Positions 1-8,318 are shown, numbered from the stretch's first letter. The stretch: DNA of 64,000 bases from Streptomyces violaceoruber (GCA_000720805.1 JODI01000046.1:1-64000), one strand, 5' to 3'. Notes: generated by a model from the sequence alone, not told the origin. Program-made: numbers and translations.

Positions 1-110
1 GGGCGGGGGGAGTGTGGGGCACGGCTGAAACGCTAATCTCCGGGCCGCGCGCGGCGCATCGGGCTTCGGGCCGATCATGGTCCTAGGACTCGGGGCGGAG
101 TGGTCCGTAC

Positions 111-165
111 GGTCCTCACGTCCCGGTCCTCACGTCCCGGTCCTCACGTCCCGGTCTTCACAGCC
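111..165. repeat. 14-bp tandem repeat, about 3.5 copies
   Basis: The unit GGTCCTCACGTCCC is repeated exactly at 111-124, 125-138 and 139-152, followed by a decayed partial copy to about 165. It sits about 240 bases upstream of the diguanylate cyclase gene in an otherwise gene-free stretch (1-402). It may be a simple slippage product or a set of phased sites; the sequence alone does not decide. Confidence 0.85.
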
Positions 166-265
166 GGGCAAAATTTATGTTCAGTAAGCGCCCAGGGAAA
201 ACGCAGAAACCCCACTCAATTGTTCATCTTTCGCTGTGACTTGAGTCACAAGAGGCGGTAATTGT

Positions 266-278
266 TGACCCTGTGTAC
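266..278 (+). promoter_or_regulatory. candidate BldD box upstream of cdgB
   Basis: TGACCCTGTGTAC fits the BldD operator pattern TNACNC(A/T)GNGTNA at every defined position except the last (C instead of A). It lies 125 bases before the cdgB start. In S. coelicolor, cdgB is a known direct target of BldD, whose DNA binding needs c-di-GMP, so a site here would close a feedback loop. A nearby perfect palindrome, TGACTTGAGTCA at about 237-248, fits the BldD pattern less well. Binding is inferred from sequence only. Confidence 0.5.
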
Positions 279-402
279 CGAGTGGGCAGCGCGCTGTGAT
301 TCAGTGGCGGGGAACCTATAGGGGAAACAGCAAGGGCACCACCGACCAGAAGCGCCGAGAAGAACCCTTGATTCGCTGCGAGGTCTCGGGGGGAGGGCGA
401 GC

Positions 403-2055
403 ATGGAGGCCGAGTCGGAACCCTACGTCCGTCTTGCGTCTCTGCGACAGCTGCACCAGGTCATGGCCGACATGAACACGGCCCGCAGCCTGGCGGACAC
501 GCTGCAGACGGTCGCCGAGGGCGTGGTCCAGGCTCTGGGGTACGAGCTGGCGTGCGTCAACCTCGTACGCCCCGACGGCGACCTCGTGGTCGCCGCCTTC
601 GCGGGCAACTCCGCCGCCGAGGCGCTGATCACCGGGCGGGTCGGCTCGCGCGAGTCCTGGGAGCGCCGGCTGGGCATGGGCGAGCACTGGGGCGACCTGG
701 TGTTCATACCCCACACCGAGGGCTGGGTCCTCGACGACGACGACGTACCGCAGTGGTTCACCGACGGTCCCGCGCCCCGCTTCGAGGACGAGTGGCACCC
801 CGCCGACCGGCTCTTCGCGCCCATGTACACGCCCGCAGCGCCGGGCGGCGGCTCCTGCGGGGAACTGATCGGCGTGCTCTCCGTGGACCGGCCGCGCAAC
901 GGCCGCCGGCCGGGCGCATGGGGACGCGAAGCGCTCCAGATGTACGCGTTCCAGGCCGCCATCGCGATCAGCAACGCACGTCTGCGCGCCAACATGCAGC
1001 GTGCACTGGTCAGGCTCGAAAGGGAGCAGCAGGCCCTGCGGGCCAGTGAGGAAAGCTTTCGGCAGGCCTTCGAGTACGCCCCCTCCGGCATGGCCATCGC
1101 CGAGATGGGCGGCGACCAGCACGGCCGGATCCTGCGCACCAACGACGCCCTGTGCCGGCTGCTGGGCCGCCCCGCGTCCGCGATGCGCCGGTACTCCTTC
1201 TCCGACCTCGTGCACCCCGAGGACATCGGCACCCTGCTGCGGACCTCGGCGGAGGGCGGCCGCGCCGAACTCCGCCTCGGGCGCCGCGACGGCACCTACG
1301 TCTGGGTCTCGCTGCGCAACTCCGTCGTGGCGGACGCGGCCGACGGGCCCCGCTTCCTGCTCACCCACGTCGAGGACATAGAGGAGCGCAAGCGCCGCGA
1401 GCTCCAGCTCGCCCACCGCGCCTCCCACGACTCCCTCACCGGCCTGCCGAACTCCGCCGAGCTGCGTTCCCGGCTCTCCTCGCGGCTGTGCCGGCGCGCC
1501 ACGCACGCCGGCGAGCTGGAGTCGATCGACGCGGCCTTCGGGCACCCCGCCTTCGACGCCAACGCCTTCGACTCCTACCGGCCGGGCGCCGAGGCGTTCG
1601 ACGCGTACGACCACCATGTGCACACCGTCGCCCCCGAGGGTGATTTCGACGACGGCACCAAGGGGCTCGCGGTGCTCTTCTGCGACCTCGACGGCTTCAA
1701 GTCGATCAACGACCGGTTCGGGCACAACGCGGGTGACGCGGTGCTCATCGAGGTCGCCCGGCGGCTGTCCCGGGGGGTCCGCGACGGCGACACCGTGGCC
1801 CGGCTCGGCGGTGACGAGTTCGTGGTGCTGGCCGACGGGCTCGGCCGGGCCGACGCCGAGGACCTGGCCGTACGGCTGCGCAACGAGATCATCCAGCCCA
1901 TCCGGGTCGACGGGCGGGCCATGCGGGTCGGCGCCAGCTTCGGCATCGGCTGGGCGCACTGCGGGATGACGGCGGACGAAGTGTTGAAATCCGCTGACGA
2001 GCGGATGTACGTCGAGAAACGATCCCGTCCCAAACAGCACAGACGCGCGGGCTGA
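403..2055 (+). CDS. cdgB: GAF-PAS-GGDEF diguanylate cyclase CdgB
   Basis: Cytoplasmic diguanylate cyclase that would make c-di-GMP from two GTP. The 550-residue protein has an N-terminal GAF-like sensor (about 20-205), a coiled linker, a PAS fold (about 220-330) and a C-terminal GGDEF domain. The active-site motif GGDEF is intact at residues 469-473, preceded at the correct five-residue spacing by an RDGD product-inhibition site (460-463). There is no EAL domain, so synthesis only is expected. The ATG at 403 follows a GGGGGGAGGG purine tract. It stands alone with a long upstream region carrying a BldD-like box. Architecture and locus match S. coelicolor CdgB, a developmental regulator; orthology is inferred from this match. 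Confidence 0.9.
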   Translation: MEAESEPYVRLASLRQLHQVMADMNTARSLADTLQTVAEGVVQALGYELACVNLVRPDGDLVVAAFAGNSAAEALITGRVGSRESWERRLGMGEHWGDLVFIPHTEGWVLDDDDVPQWFTDGPAPRFEDEWHPADRLFAPMYTPAAPGGGSCGELIGVLSVDRPRNGRRPGAWGREALQMYAFQAAIAISNARLRANMQRALVRLEREQQALRASEESFRQAFEYAPSGMAIAEMGGDQHGRILRTNDALCRLLGRPASAMRRYSFSDLVHPEDIGTLLRTSAEGGRAELRLGRRDGTYVWVSLRNSVVADAADGPRFLLTHVEDIEERKRRELQLAHRASHDSLTGLPNSAELRSRLSSRLCRRATHAGELESIDAAFGHPAFDANAFDSYRPGAEAFDAYDHHVHTVAPEGDFDDGTKGLAVLFCDLDGFKSINDRFGHNAGDAVLIEVARRLSRGVRDGDTVARLGGDEFVVLADGLGRADAEDLAVRLRNEIIQPIRVDGRAMRVGASFGIGWAHCGMTADEVLKSADERMYVEKRSRPKQHRRAG

Positions 2056-2172
2056 TCCGCAGGTCAGCGAGCTGATGCGATCCGAGTCACCCGTTTGGGC
2101 CGTCAGGAGCGGGTAGGCTCGCCCTTCTCACCACGAACGCATCCGCACCACACCCGCTGAGGAGACCTAGGG

Positions 2173-3132
2173 ATGACGGCCGGCAACAACGGCGCGAGCA
2201 CGCCCGAGGACGACGACCCGTTCGGCTACCTCTACGCCGACGGGCAGGCCAACGGCGCCCAGCCGCCGTCCGGCGGTGGCTACGGCTACCCGAACTCCGT
2301 CAACCGGGTGCGGTCTGTCGGTCAGCGGCAGTACGGCCAGCCGGCCCAGACCGCCGCGACCGCGCCCTACGGCCAGGTCCCGCAGCAGTCCCCGGCCCAG
2401 GCCCCCGGCCAGCCCAACGCGCACTACGCTGCCCCCGAGACCTTCCCCGGTGGCGCCCCCACCCAGCAGCCGTCCTACAGCGGCGGCGGTGGCGACCGTC
2501 GCGGCCCCAACACCAAGGGGCTGCTGATCGGCGCGATCGCGGTGGTCGCCGCGGTCGTCATCGGCATCGGCGTGGCGATGATGAACGGCAACGGCAACGA
2601 CGACGACAAGGCGGGCGGCAACCAGGCGTCCACCACCCCGACGACCTCCCAGAGCTCCGAGCCGAGCCCGTCGAGCAGCGGCAGCGCGGCCAGTGAGGAC
2701 GAGTTGCCGGCGGCCGACGCGAAGTCCCTCCGGCTCTCGGCCGGTATGTCGACCGCCACGGACGTCAAGGGATCGAAGGCCGACGGCGGCGCCTACGTCA
2801 CCGGCTTCAACCAGGCCGGCGCCTCGGTCACCTGGCTCGCCAACGGCATCCCGAAAAAGGGCAAGTACACCCTGTACGTCGGCTACAGCGTGCCCGGCAA
2901 GGACGCCACCGCCACCCTCACGGTCAACGGCACGCCCGCCACCACGCCGGTCGGCATGGACAACTACGCGAAGGCCCCCGAGGGCGACTACGAGAAGGGC
3001 TGGACGAAGACCTACAACTACGTCCAGCTGAACCCGGGCACCAACACGATCAAGATCTCCTGCGAGCAGGGCAACCAGTGCGACGCTCTCATCGACCAGG
3101 TGTGGCTGGTAAACGGATGGGTGGACAGCTGA
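2173..3132 (+). CDS. membrane-anchored CBM35-like carbohydrate-binding protein
   Basis: 319-residue protein with a disordered, Pro/Gln/Gly-rich cytoplasmic N-terminus (1-115), one transmembrane helix (about 117-137), a Ser/Thr/Pro linker, and an extracellular C-terminal beta-sandwich (about 185-319) resembling CBM family 6/35. Visible features are regularly spaced aromatic and Asn residues, the phrase TLTVNGTPA, and an NPGTNTIKI segment typical of that fold. It probably binds cell-wall or extracellular polysaccharide; the ligand cannot be told. The ATG at 2173 has a strong GAGGAGA ribosome site about 8 bases upstream. It is 117 bases downstream of cdgB on the same strand and ends in a strong hairpin, so the two may be co-transcribed. 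Confidence 0.7.
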   Translation: MTAGNNGASTPEDDDPFGYLYADGQANGAQPPSGGGYGYPNSVNRVRSVGQRQYGQPAQTAATAPYGQVPQQSPAQAPGQPNAHYAAPETFPGGAPTQQPSYSGGGGDRRGPNTKGLLIGAIAVVAAVVIGIGVAMMNGNGNDDDKAGGNQASTTPTTSQSSEPSPSSSGSAASEDELPAADAKSLRLSAGMSTATDVKGSKADGGAYVTGFNQAGASVTWLANGIPKKGKYTLYVGYSVPGKDATATLTVNGTPATTPVGMDNYAKAPEGDYEKGWTKTYNYVQLNPGTNTIKISCEQGNQCDALIDQVWLVNGWVDS

Positions 3133-3146
3133 CCGACTGTATCCAG

Positions 3147-3176
3147 ACACCGCCGCCGCAGGGGCGGCGGTGTTTC
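3147..3176 (+). terminator. intrinsic terminator after the CBM35-like gene
   Basis: An 11-bp perfect stem (ACACCGCCGCC / GGCGGCGGTGT) with a five-base loop is followed by TTTC. It lies 15 bases after the stop codon and separates this gene from the converging small secreted gene. Confidence 0.85.
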
Positions 3177-3199
3177 TACGGTTGAGGGACTTTTGCTGT

Positions 3200-3604
3200 T
3201 CAGCTCCAGACGGTGCAGGAGTTCAGCAGGGTGTCGCCCTCAAATCTTGCAACCTGTACGCCAATCTCGAAGAGGCCTCTGTCGTCGGAAGCTGTCGAGT
3301 CCCAGGATTTGTTTGACCCTTTTCCATCCAGATTCTTGCGCCATGGCCAGTTCTTCCGGGCACCGTTAGATGTTTCACTTACGAGCCTGATTCGCACGTG
3401 ATGGTCATCAGCGGATGTGTCGCTGAGATAGAACGTGAGGTCAACTTTGGCTCCGGGGTCGGTCCAGTTGTAGACGTACACGCTTCCGTAGGCGCCTGTG
3501 GTGGAGCAATAGCGGGTGGAGTAGGCCTGGGCGGGGGTCGTGGCCAGAGCGGTCAGGGATATAGCCGCGACCGCAGTGAATGCCGCAGCCAGCTTAGCCT
3601 TCAT
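3200..3604 (-). CDS. small secreted protein, unknown function
   Basis: 134 residues with a clear Sec signal peptide: MKAKLA, a hydrophobic stretch, then TPAQA-YS as the likely cleavage site near residue 27. The mature part of about 107 residues has two or more Cys, many Trp/Asp/Ser and no recognised catalytic motif. It may be a beta-rich secreted or inhibitor-like protein, but I do not recognise the family. Base composition is visibly lower in G+C than both neighbours, and codon choice is less biased, which suggests recent acquisition. A LexA-type palindrome lies just upstream, so it may be DNA-damage induced. Confidence 0.75.
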   Translation of the reverse strand: MKAKLAAAFTAVAAISLTALATTPAQAYSTRYCSTTGAYGSVYVYNWTDPGAKVDLTFYLSDTSADDHHVRIRLVSETSNGARKNWPWRKNLDGKGSNKSWDSTASDDRGLFEIGVQVARFEGDTLLNSCTVWS

Positions 3605-3619
3605 GATTGGACCCCTTTA

Positions 3620-3635
3620 TTGAACGTACGTTCGA
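3620..3635 (-). promoter_or_regulatory. candidate LexA (SOS) box
   Basis: On the coding strand the site reads TCGAACGTACGTTCAA, one mismatch from the actinobacterial SOS-box pattern TCGAAC-N4-GTTCGA, with a perfect 12-bp palindromic core. It starts 16 bases upstream of the ATG of the small secreted protein, a place where LexA would block transcription or overlap the transcription start. Binding is inferred, not shown. Confidence 0.6.
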
Positions 3636-3687
3636 ATATCGTGGACTCGTCAAACCTATTTGGTGCCTCGCTATGGAACAAGCGGAT

Positions 3688-4617
3688 TTAGGCCACTTCT
3701 TCTTCGCGCATGACCGAAGCTTGCCCCAGCAGCTCCTCGTACGCCGCCGCGTCGAACTCGCCCGCCACCGGTGCCAGTACCGTCGCCGCGGACAGGGCGA
3801 CCGCGCGAGTCAGCCGGTCCGGCCAGGGGAGTCGCTCCACCAGCCCCGACAGCAGGCCCGCGACCGCCGAGTCGCCGGCGCCCGTGGGGTTGCCGTGGAC
3901 GCGGGCGGACGGGGTGGCGCGCCAGCGGCCCTCCGGGGTCACCGCGAGCAGACCCTCCGGGCCGAGCGAGGCGACGACCGCGTGGGCGCCGCGCCGGCGG
4001 GCGTCCTGGGTGGCGCGCGAGGGCTCGTGGGAGCCCGTCAGTTCCGCCAGTTCGTCGGCGTTCGGCTTCACGATGTCCGGGCGGGCGGCCACCCCGCGGC
4101 GCAGGGGTTCGCCGCTGGTGTCCAGGAGCACCGGGACGCCCGCCGCCCTGGCGGACCGTATGAGACCCGCGTACGCCCCCACCGGCACCCCCGGCGGCAG
4201 ACTCCCGCACAGGGCCACCGCGGACATGGGCGGGACCAGCTCCTCGTACGCCTCCTGGAAGGCGGACCACTCGGCCGGGGTGACCGTCGGGCCCGGCTCG
4301 TTGAGCTGGGTGGTGTCGCCGGTCTGCTCGTCCACCACCGCGATCGTGCGCCGGGTCGGGCCGGCGACCGGGACCAGGGCGTCCACCAGCCGTGGTACGG
4401 CGGTGAGTTGGTCCTGGACCGCGCGTCCGGTGCCGCCGCCGGTGAAGCCCGTGACCGTCACCTCGTGTCCGAGAGCCGCGAGCACCCGGGCCACGTTCAG
4501 GCCCTTGCCACCCGGCCGTTCGGTCACCTCGGTGACGCGGTGGGAGGCGTGCGGGCGCAGGGACCGTATGCGATAGGTGATGTCGAGAGCGGTGTTCAGT
4601 GTGACCGTGAGGATCAC
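3688..4617 (-). CDS. PfkB-family sugar-phosphate kinase (1-phosphofructokinase/tagatose-6-P kinase type)
   Basis: 309-residue ribokinase-superfamily enzyme that would phosphorylate a sugar phosphate with ATP. The N-terminus ILTVTLNTALD is typical of the 1-phosphofructokinase/LacC branch. The first signature GGKGLNVARVLAALG is near residue 37, and the C-terminal anion-hole signature with the catalytic Asp is GNPTGAGDSAVAG (about 243-255). The GTG start at 4617 has GGAGG nearby. It lies 133 bases downstream of nagA on the same strand, so it may be part of the aminosugar operon. A tagatose-6-phosphate kinase role would fit an N-acetylgalactosamine route, but no other gene of that route is present. 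The exact substrate is unresolved. Confidence 0.8.
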   Translation of the reverse strand: MILTVTLNTALDITYRIRSLRPHASHRVTEVTERPGGKGLNVARVLAALGHEVTVTGFTGGGTGRAVQDQLTAVPRLVDALVPVAGPTRRTIAVVDEQTGDTTQLNEPGPTVTPAEWSAFQEAYEELVPPMSAVALCGSLPPGVPVGAYAGLIRSARAAGVPVLLDTSGEPLRRGVAARPDIVKPNADELAELTGSHEPSRATQDARRRGAHAVVASLGPEGLLAVTPEGRWRATPSARVHGNPTGAGDSAVAGLLSGLVERLPWPDRLTRAVALSAATVLAPVAGEFDAAAYEELLGQASVMREEEVA

Positions 4618-4750
4618 CGGTCCGACCTCCCCCGAAGGAAACTGCGGTGAGCGCGCTTGCCGTGCCGCCGCCCGGAGAGTCGATCATGCCAAACGGACGG
4701 CGGTCGTCCCAGTTTCTCAGTACCACCGCCGTCCTCAACAGCGGGACAGA

Positions 4751-5950
4751 TCATCCCAGTTGGGGATCGACCACCCATTCTCCGCGGCGCATCACGCCCT
4801 TGAGGGCGAAGTCGGCGTCCAGCAGGACCAGGTCGGCGTCCTTGCCGGGTTCCAGGGAGCCGATGGTGTCGTACATCCCCAGCAGCCGGGCCGGGTTGGC
4901 GGACAGGGCCGCGACCACGTCCTGCACCGGGAGCCGGTCGATCGTCACCGCCCGCTGGAACGCGCGGTCCTGGGTGAGCGTGGAGCCCGCGATCGAGCCG
5001 CCCTGGACCAGGCGGGCCACGCCGTCGCTGACCTCGACATCCAGCGGACCGAGCCCATAGCGGCCGTCGCCGAAGCCGGCCGCGTCCATCGCGTCCGTGA
5101 TGAACGCCACCCGCCCCGCGCCCGCGTGGTGGAACGCCAGCTGGAGAGAGGCCGGGTGCAGGTGCGTGCCGTCGTTGATCAGCTCGACGGTGATGCGCTC
5201 GTCCTCCAGGAGGGCGGCGACGGGGCCGGGGGTGCGGTGGCCGAGCGGCGGCATGGCGTTGAAGAGGTGGGTCGCCACGGTGGCGCCCGCCTCGATCGCC
5301 TCCACCGTCTGCTCGTACGTCGCGTCCGTGTGCCCGATCGCCGCGATCACCCCGTGCTCGGCCAGCAGCCGTACGGAGTTGAGGCCGCCGGGCAGTTCGG
5401 TGGCGAGCGTGACCATCTTCGCCTGACCGCGCGCCGCGTCGATCAGCTTGCGCACCTCCGCCGGGTCCGGGTCGCGCAACAGCGCCTCGGAGTGCGCGCC
5501 CTTGCGGCACGGGGAGATGAACGGCCCCTCGAAGTGGATCCCGGCGATCTCCCCCTGCTCGGCCAGTTCGGACAGCAGTCCCGCCTGCTGGACCAGGAAG
5601 TCCATGTCGTCGGTGACGGTCGAGGCGACGAGGGTGGTGGTGCCGTGCAGGCGGTGGGTGCGGATGGCTTTCTGCACGTCCTCGGCCGGACCGGAGAAGG
5701 AGGCTCCGCCTCCGCCGTGGTTGTGGAGGTCGACGAAGCCGGGCACCAGCCAGTGGGCGCTGACGTCGATGACGTGGGCGTTATCCGGGGTGGTGCCGGT
5801 GATGCGGGTGCCGTCGACGATCACCTGGCCGTCTTCGACGGTTCCGGTGGGGAGGACCACGTTCGCGCCGGAGAGGACGAGGGGTGCGTTGCCGGTTGCG
5901 GGGTGCGGGATCGTCGTGGCCTGTCGCGCCCCTGCGGGGGTTGCCGTCAC
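4751..5950 (-). CDS. nagA: N-acetylglucosamine-6-phosphate deacetylase
   Basis: Amidohydrolase converting GlcNAc-6-phosphate to glucosamine-6-phosphate and acetate in the cytoplasm. The 399-residue protein shows the metal-binding motif VDLHNHGGGG, the conserved metal-ligand Glu in HFEGPFISP, the substrate loop FNAMPP, and the catalytic Asp in FITDAMDAAG. The GTG start at 5950 overlaps the stop codon of the upstream ROK kinase by four bases (GTGA), so the two are translationally coupled. Longer upstream frames read through the kinase gene and are not real. The pair corresponds to the nagKA operon, repressed by DasR in Streptomyces; two DasR-type sites lie upstream. Confidence 0.95.
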   Translation of the reverse strand: MTATPAGARQATTIPHPATGNAPLVLSGANVVLPTGTVEDGQVIVDGTRITGTTPDNAHVIDVSAHWLVPGFVDLHNHGGGGASFSGPAEDVQKAIRTHRLHGTTTLVASTVTDDMDFLVQQAGLLSELAEQGEIAGIHFEGPFISPCRKGAHSEALLRDPDPAEVRKLIDAARGQAKMVTLATELPGGLNSVRLLAEHGVIAAIGHTDATYEQTVEAIEAGATVATHLFNAMPPLGHRTPGPVAALLEDERITVELINDGTHLHPASLQLAFHHAGAGRVAFITDAMDAAGFGDGRYGLGPLDVEVSDGVARLVQGGSIAGSTLTQDRAFQRAVTIDRLPVQDVVAALSANPARLLGMYDTIGSLEPGKDADLVLLDADFALKGVMRRGEWVVDPQLG

Positions 5951-6894
5951 GTGGGTTCCTCCGGCGTCGTAGGTGTGGTGTCGAGCAGGTCCCAGGCCAG
6001 GAGGCCCGCACCAAGGCATCCGGCCGTGTCCCCCAGGGCCGCGGGGACGATCGACGGCAGCTTCTGGAACGTGACCCGTTGCCGGACGGCGTCCCGCAGG
6101 GGTGTGAACAAGGTCTCCCCCGCCTCGGCGAGACCGCCACCGATGATCAGGGTGCGGGGGTCCAGCAGGGTGAGCGCGGTGACCAGGCCGTCGGCGAGCG
6201 CGTCGACGGCGTCCTGCCACACGCGTACGGCGTCCGGGTCGCCCGAGTCGACGGCCTTCGCGCAGTCGGCCGCGTCCGCGTCCGGGTCCCCGCAGGCCGA
6301 CGCCCACGCCGCGCTCACCGCCGCGGCCGACGCGTACCGCTCCAGACAGCCGCGCTGCCCGCACGGACAGACGGTCCCGCCGGGCCGTACGACGATGTGA
6401 CCGATCTCGCCCGCGAAGCCGTGCGCGCCCGCCTCGACCCGGCCGGCGATGCCGATGGCTCCCGCGATACCGGTGCCCAGCGGCACGAAGAGGAACCGGT
6501 CGGCTCCCCGGCCCGCGCCGATCCGGCCCTCGGCGAGGCCCCCGGTGCGCACGTCGTGCCCGAGGGCGACCGGGACACCGCCGAGCCGCTCGCCGAGCAG
6601 GTCGCGCAGGGGTACGTCCCGCCAGCCGAGGTTGGCCGAGTACGAGGCGACGCCTCGCTCCTCGTCGACGATGCCGGGCACGGCGACACCGGCCGCGGCC
6701 GCGGGCTCGCCGAGGTGTTCGGCGCCGTACGCGCTGAGCTCGGCGGCGAAGTCGAGGATGCCCTCGACGACCGCGTCCGGTCCGCGTTCGCGCCCGGTGG
6801 CGCGGCGGGCCTGGTGCAGGAGCTCGCCGTTCGCCCCTGCCAGGGCGGCCTTCATCCCGGTGCCGCCCACGTCGAGGGCGATGACATGTCTCAC
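5947..6894 (-). CDS. nagK: ROK-family aminosugar kinase (NagK-like)
   Basis: 315-residue ROK kinase likely phosphorylating N-acetylglucosamine with ATP. It has the N-terminal phosphate loop ALDVGGTGMKAAL, the catalytic region with LGHDVRTGGLAE, the GTGIAGA loop, and the ROK zinc signature GHIVVRPGG..CPCGQRGC. It is first in a two-gene operon with nagA (four-base overlap), which favours N-acetylglucosamine over glucose as substrate. The ATG at 6894 lies 28 bases from the nearest DasR-type site. A glucokinase or ROK sugar kinase of other specificity remains possible, as the fold alone does not fix the substrate. Confidence 0.85.
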   Translation of the reverse strand: MRHVIALDVGGTGMKAALAGANGELLHQARRATGRERGPDAVVEGILDFAAELSAYGAEHLGEPAAAAGVAVPGIVDEERGVASYSANLGWRDVPLRDLLGERLGGVPVALGHDVRTGGLAEGRIGAGRGADRFLFVPLGTGIAGAIGIAGRVEAGAHGFAGEIGHIVVRPGGTVCPCGQRGCLERYASAAAVSAAWASACGDPDADAADCAKAVDSGDPDAVRVWQDAVDALADGLVTALTLLDPRTLIIGGGLAEAGETLFTPLRDAVRQRVTFQKLPSIVPAALGDTAGCLGAGLLAWDLLDTTPTTPEEPT

Positions 6895-6921
6895 AGGGGA
6901 CAGTGTGACCGAGGACCCGCG

Positions 6922-6937
6922 AGAGGTCTAGTCCACT
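6922..6937. promoter_or_regulatory. candidate DasR-responsive element (dre) 1
   Basis: AGAGGTCTAGTCCACT differs at two positions from the dre pattern AGTGGTCTAGACCACT. It sits in the 99-base region between the divergent nagK and sugar-binding lipoprotein genes. DasR is a GntR-type repressor released by glucosamine-6-phosphate. Confidence 0.75.
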
Positions 6938-6939
6938 CA

Positions 6940-6955
6940 TGTGGTGTAGACCTTA
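6940..6955. promoter_or_regulatory. candidate DasR-responsive element (dre) 2
   Basis: TGTGGTGTAGACCTTA carries the TGGT-N-TAGACC core of the dre consensus. Its centre is about 18 bases from that of the first element, roughly two helical turns, so both could be bound on one DNA face. It is placed to act on both the nagKA operon and the divergent lipoprotein gene. Confidence 0.75.
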
Positions 6956-6993
6956 GGTCGGCAATATGTAGGACCTTTTGAGAGTTTCGAACA

Positions 6994-8286
6994 GTGATCT
7001 TGGGGCGGTTGGCAGTGCAGCGGCGGCGTAGGACGGGAATGATCGCGGTGGCGTCCGCGCTGGGCATGACGGCGGTCCTGGGTGGCTGTGGCCTCACCGG
7101 GAGCTCCGGCGACGAGGTGACCCTGAAGCTGGTGGCGGCCGACTACGGCAACAGCGCGCAGAACAGTTCCCAGAAGTACTGGGACAAGCTCGCCGGGGAG
7201 TACGAGTCGAAGCACGAGGGCGTGAAGATCGACGTCGACGTCTACTCGTGGAACGACGTCGACAGCAAGGTCAGGAAGATGGTCGACGCCGGCGACCCGC
7301 CCGACATGGCGCAGATCGGCGCGTACTCCGACTACGCGGCCAAGGGCCTCCTCTACTCGGCCGACGACCTGCTCTCCATCCCCACCCAGGCCGACTTCGT
7401 CTCCCAGCTCGCGCAGGCCGGAGAGGTCAGGGGCGTGCAGTACGGCCTCCCGTTCGCCGCCTCCACCCGCGTGCTCTTCTACAACAAGAGCCTCTTCTCC
7501 CGGGCCGGCCTCGACGCGCCGAAGACCTGGAACGAGCTCGCCGCCGACGCCGAGACGTTGAAGGCGGCCGGGGTGAAGTACCCGTACGCGCTGCCCCTCG
7601 GGCCGGAGGAGGCGCAGGCCGAGACCATGCAGTGGCTGCTCAGCGGCGGGGGCGGCTACACCGCGGCGGGCGGCAGCTACGCCATCGACTCCCAGGAGAA
7701 CGTCGACACGTTCACCTGGCTGAAGAACGACCTCGTCGGCAAGGGCCTGACCGGGCCGGTCGCGCCCGGCAAGCTCAACCGCGCCACCGCGTTCGCCGCG
7801 TTCGCGGCCGGGGACGTCGGCATGCTCAACGGGCATCCCTCACTGATGAAGATGGCCGCCGAGAAGGGCGTGAAGTACGGCATGGTGCCGATGCCCGGCG
7901 CCCACGGGCCCAGCGAGGTCTCCATGGGCGTCGCCGACTGGATGGCCGCGTTCCGCAAGAACGGCCACGCCGACCAGATCGGCGACTTCCTCGACTTCGT
8001 GTACGACAGGAAGAACGTCCTCGACTTCTCGCGCGAGTACGACCTGTTGCCGGTGACCACGTCCGCGTCCCAGGTCATGAGCGGGGCCAAGCAGGACGCG
8101 GCCCTCAAGCCGTTCCTGGACGAGCTGCCCGTGTCCGAGTTGCCGCCCGTCGGGCAGACGTCCTGGGCGCAGGTCAGCGCGGACATCAAGCAGCGGATCG
8201 GCCAGGCCGTCGCCCCGGACAGCAGCCCCACGTCGGTCCTGAACCAGCTCCAGGCGACGGCGTCCTCGGCCCAGCTCGCGGAGTAG
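6994..8286 (+). CDS. extracellular sugar-binding lipoprotein (ABC-type)
   Basis: 430-residue family-1 solute-binding protein that would capture a sugar outside the membrane for an ABC importer. An Arg-rich n-region is followed by a hydrophobic segment and the lipobox VLGGC, then a binding-protein body with the phrase PPDMAQIGAYSDYAAKG and an FNKSLF-like hinge (FYNKSLFSRAG). The GTG at 6994 is used here; an in-frame GTG at 7015 is equally plausible. It is divergent from nagK across two dre sites, suggesting aminosugar control. No permease or ATPase genes follow, so it must use components coded elsewhere or act as a sensor. Confidence 0.85.
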   Translation: MILGRLAVQRRRRTGMIAVASALGMTAVLGGCGLTGSSGDEVTLKLVAADYGNSAQNSSQKYWDKLAGEYESKHEGVKIDVDVYSWNDVDSKVRKMVDAGDPPDMAQIGAYSDYAAKGLLYSADDLLSIPTQADFVSQLAQAGEVRGVQYGLPFAASTRVLFYNKSLFSRAGLDAPKTWNELAADAETLKAAGVKYPYALPLGPEEAQAETMQWLLSGGGGYTAAGGSYAIDSQENVDTFTWLKNDLVGKGLTGPVAPGKLNRATAFAAFAAGDVGMLNGHPSLMKMAAEKGVKYGMVPMPGAHGPSEVSMGVADWMAAFRKNGHADQIGDFLDFVYDRKNVLDFSREYDLLPVTTSASQVMSGAKQDAALKPFLDELPVSELPPVGQTSWAQVSADIKQRIGQAVAPDSSPTSVLNQLQATASSAQLAE

Positions 8287-8318
8287 CGCTGTCAGTGGGG
8301 GCGGATACGGTGCCGGAC

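Noticed and set aside
237..248. TGACTTGAGTCA as the main BldD site
   Set aside because: A perfect palindrome, but it fails the central C(A/T)G positions of the BldD pattern; the site at 266-278 fits better.
316..2040. Long minus-strand frame over cdgB
   Set aside because: Its product is Gly/Val/Arg-rich without any family phrase, while the plus strand has intact GAF, PAS and GGDEF.
3607..4650. Plus-strand frame over the PfkB gene
   Set aside because: The opposite frame has the complete PfkB signatures and a ribosome site; this frame is a shadow.
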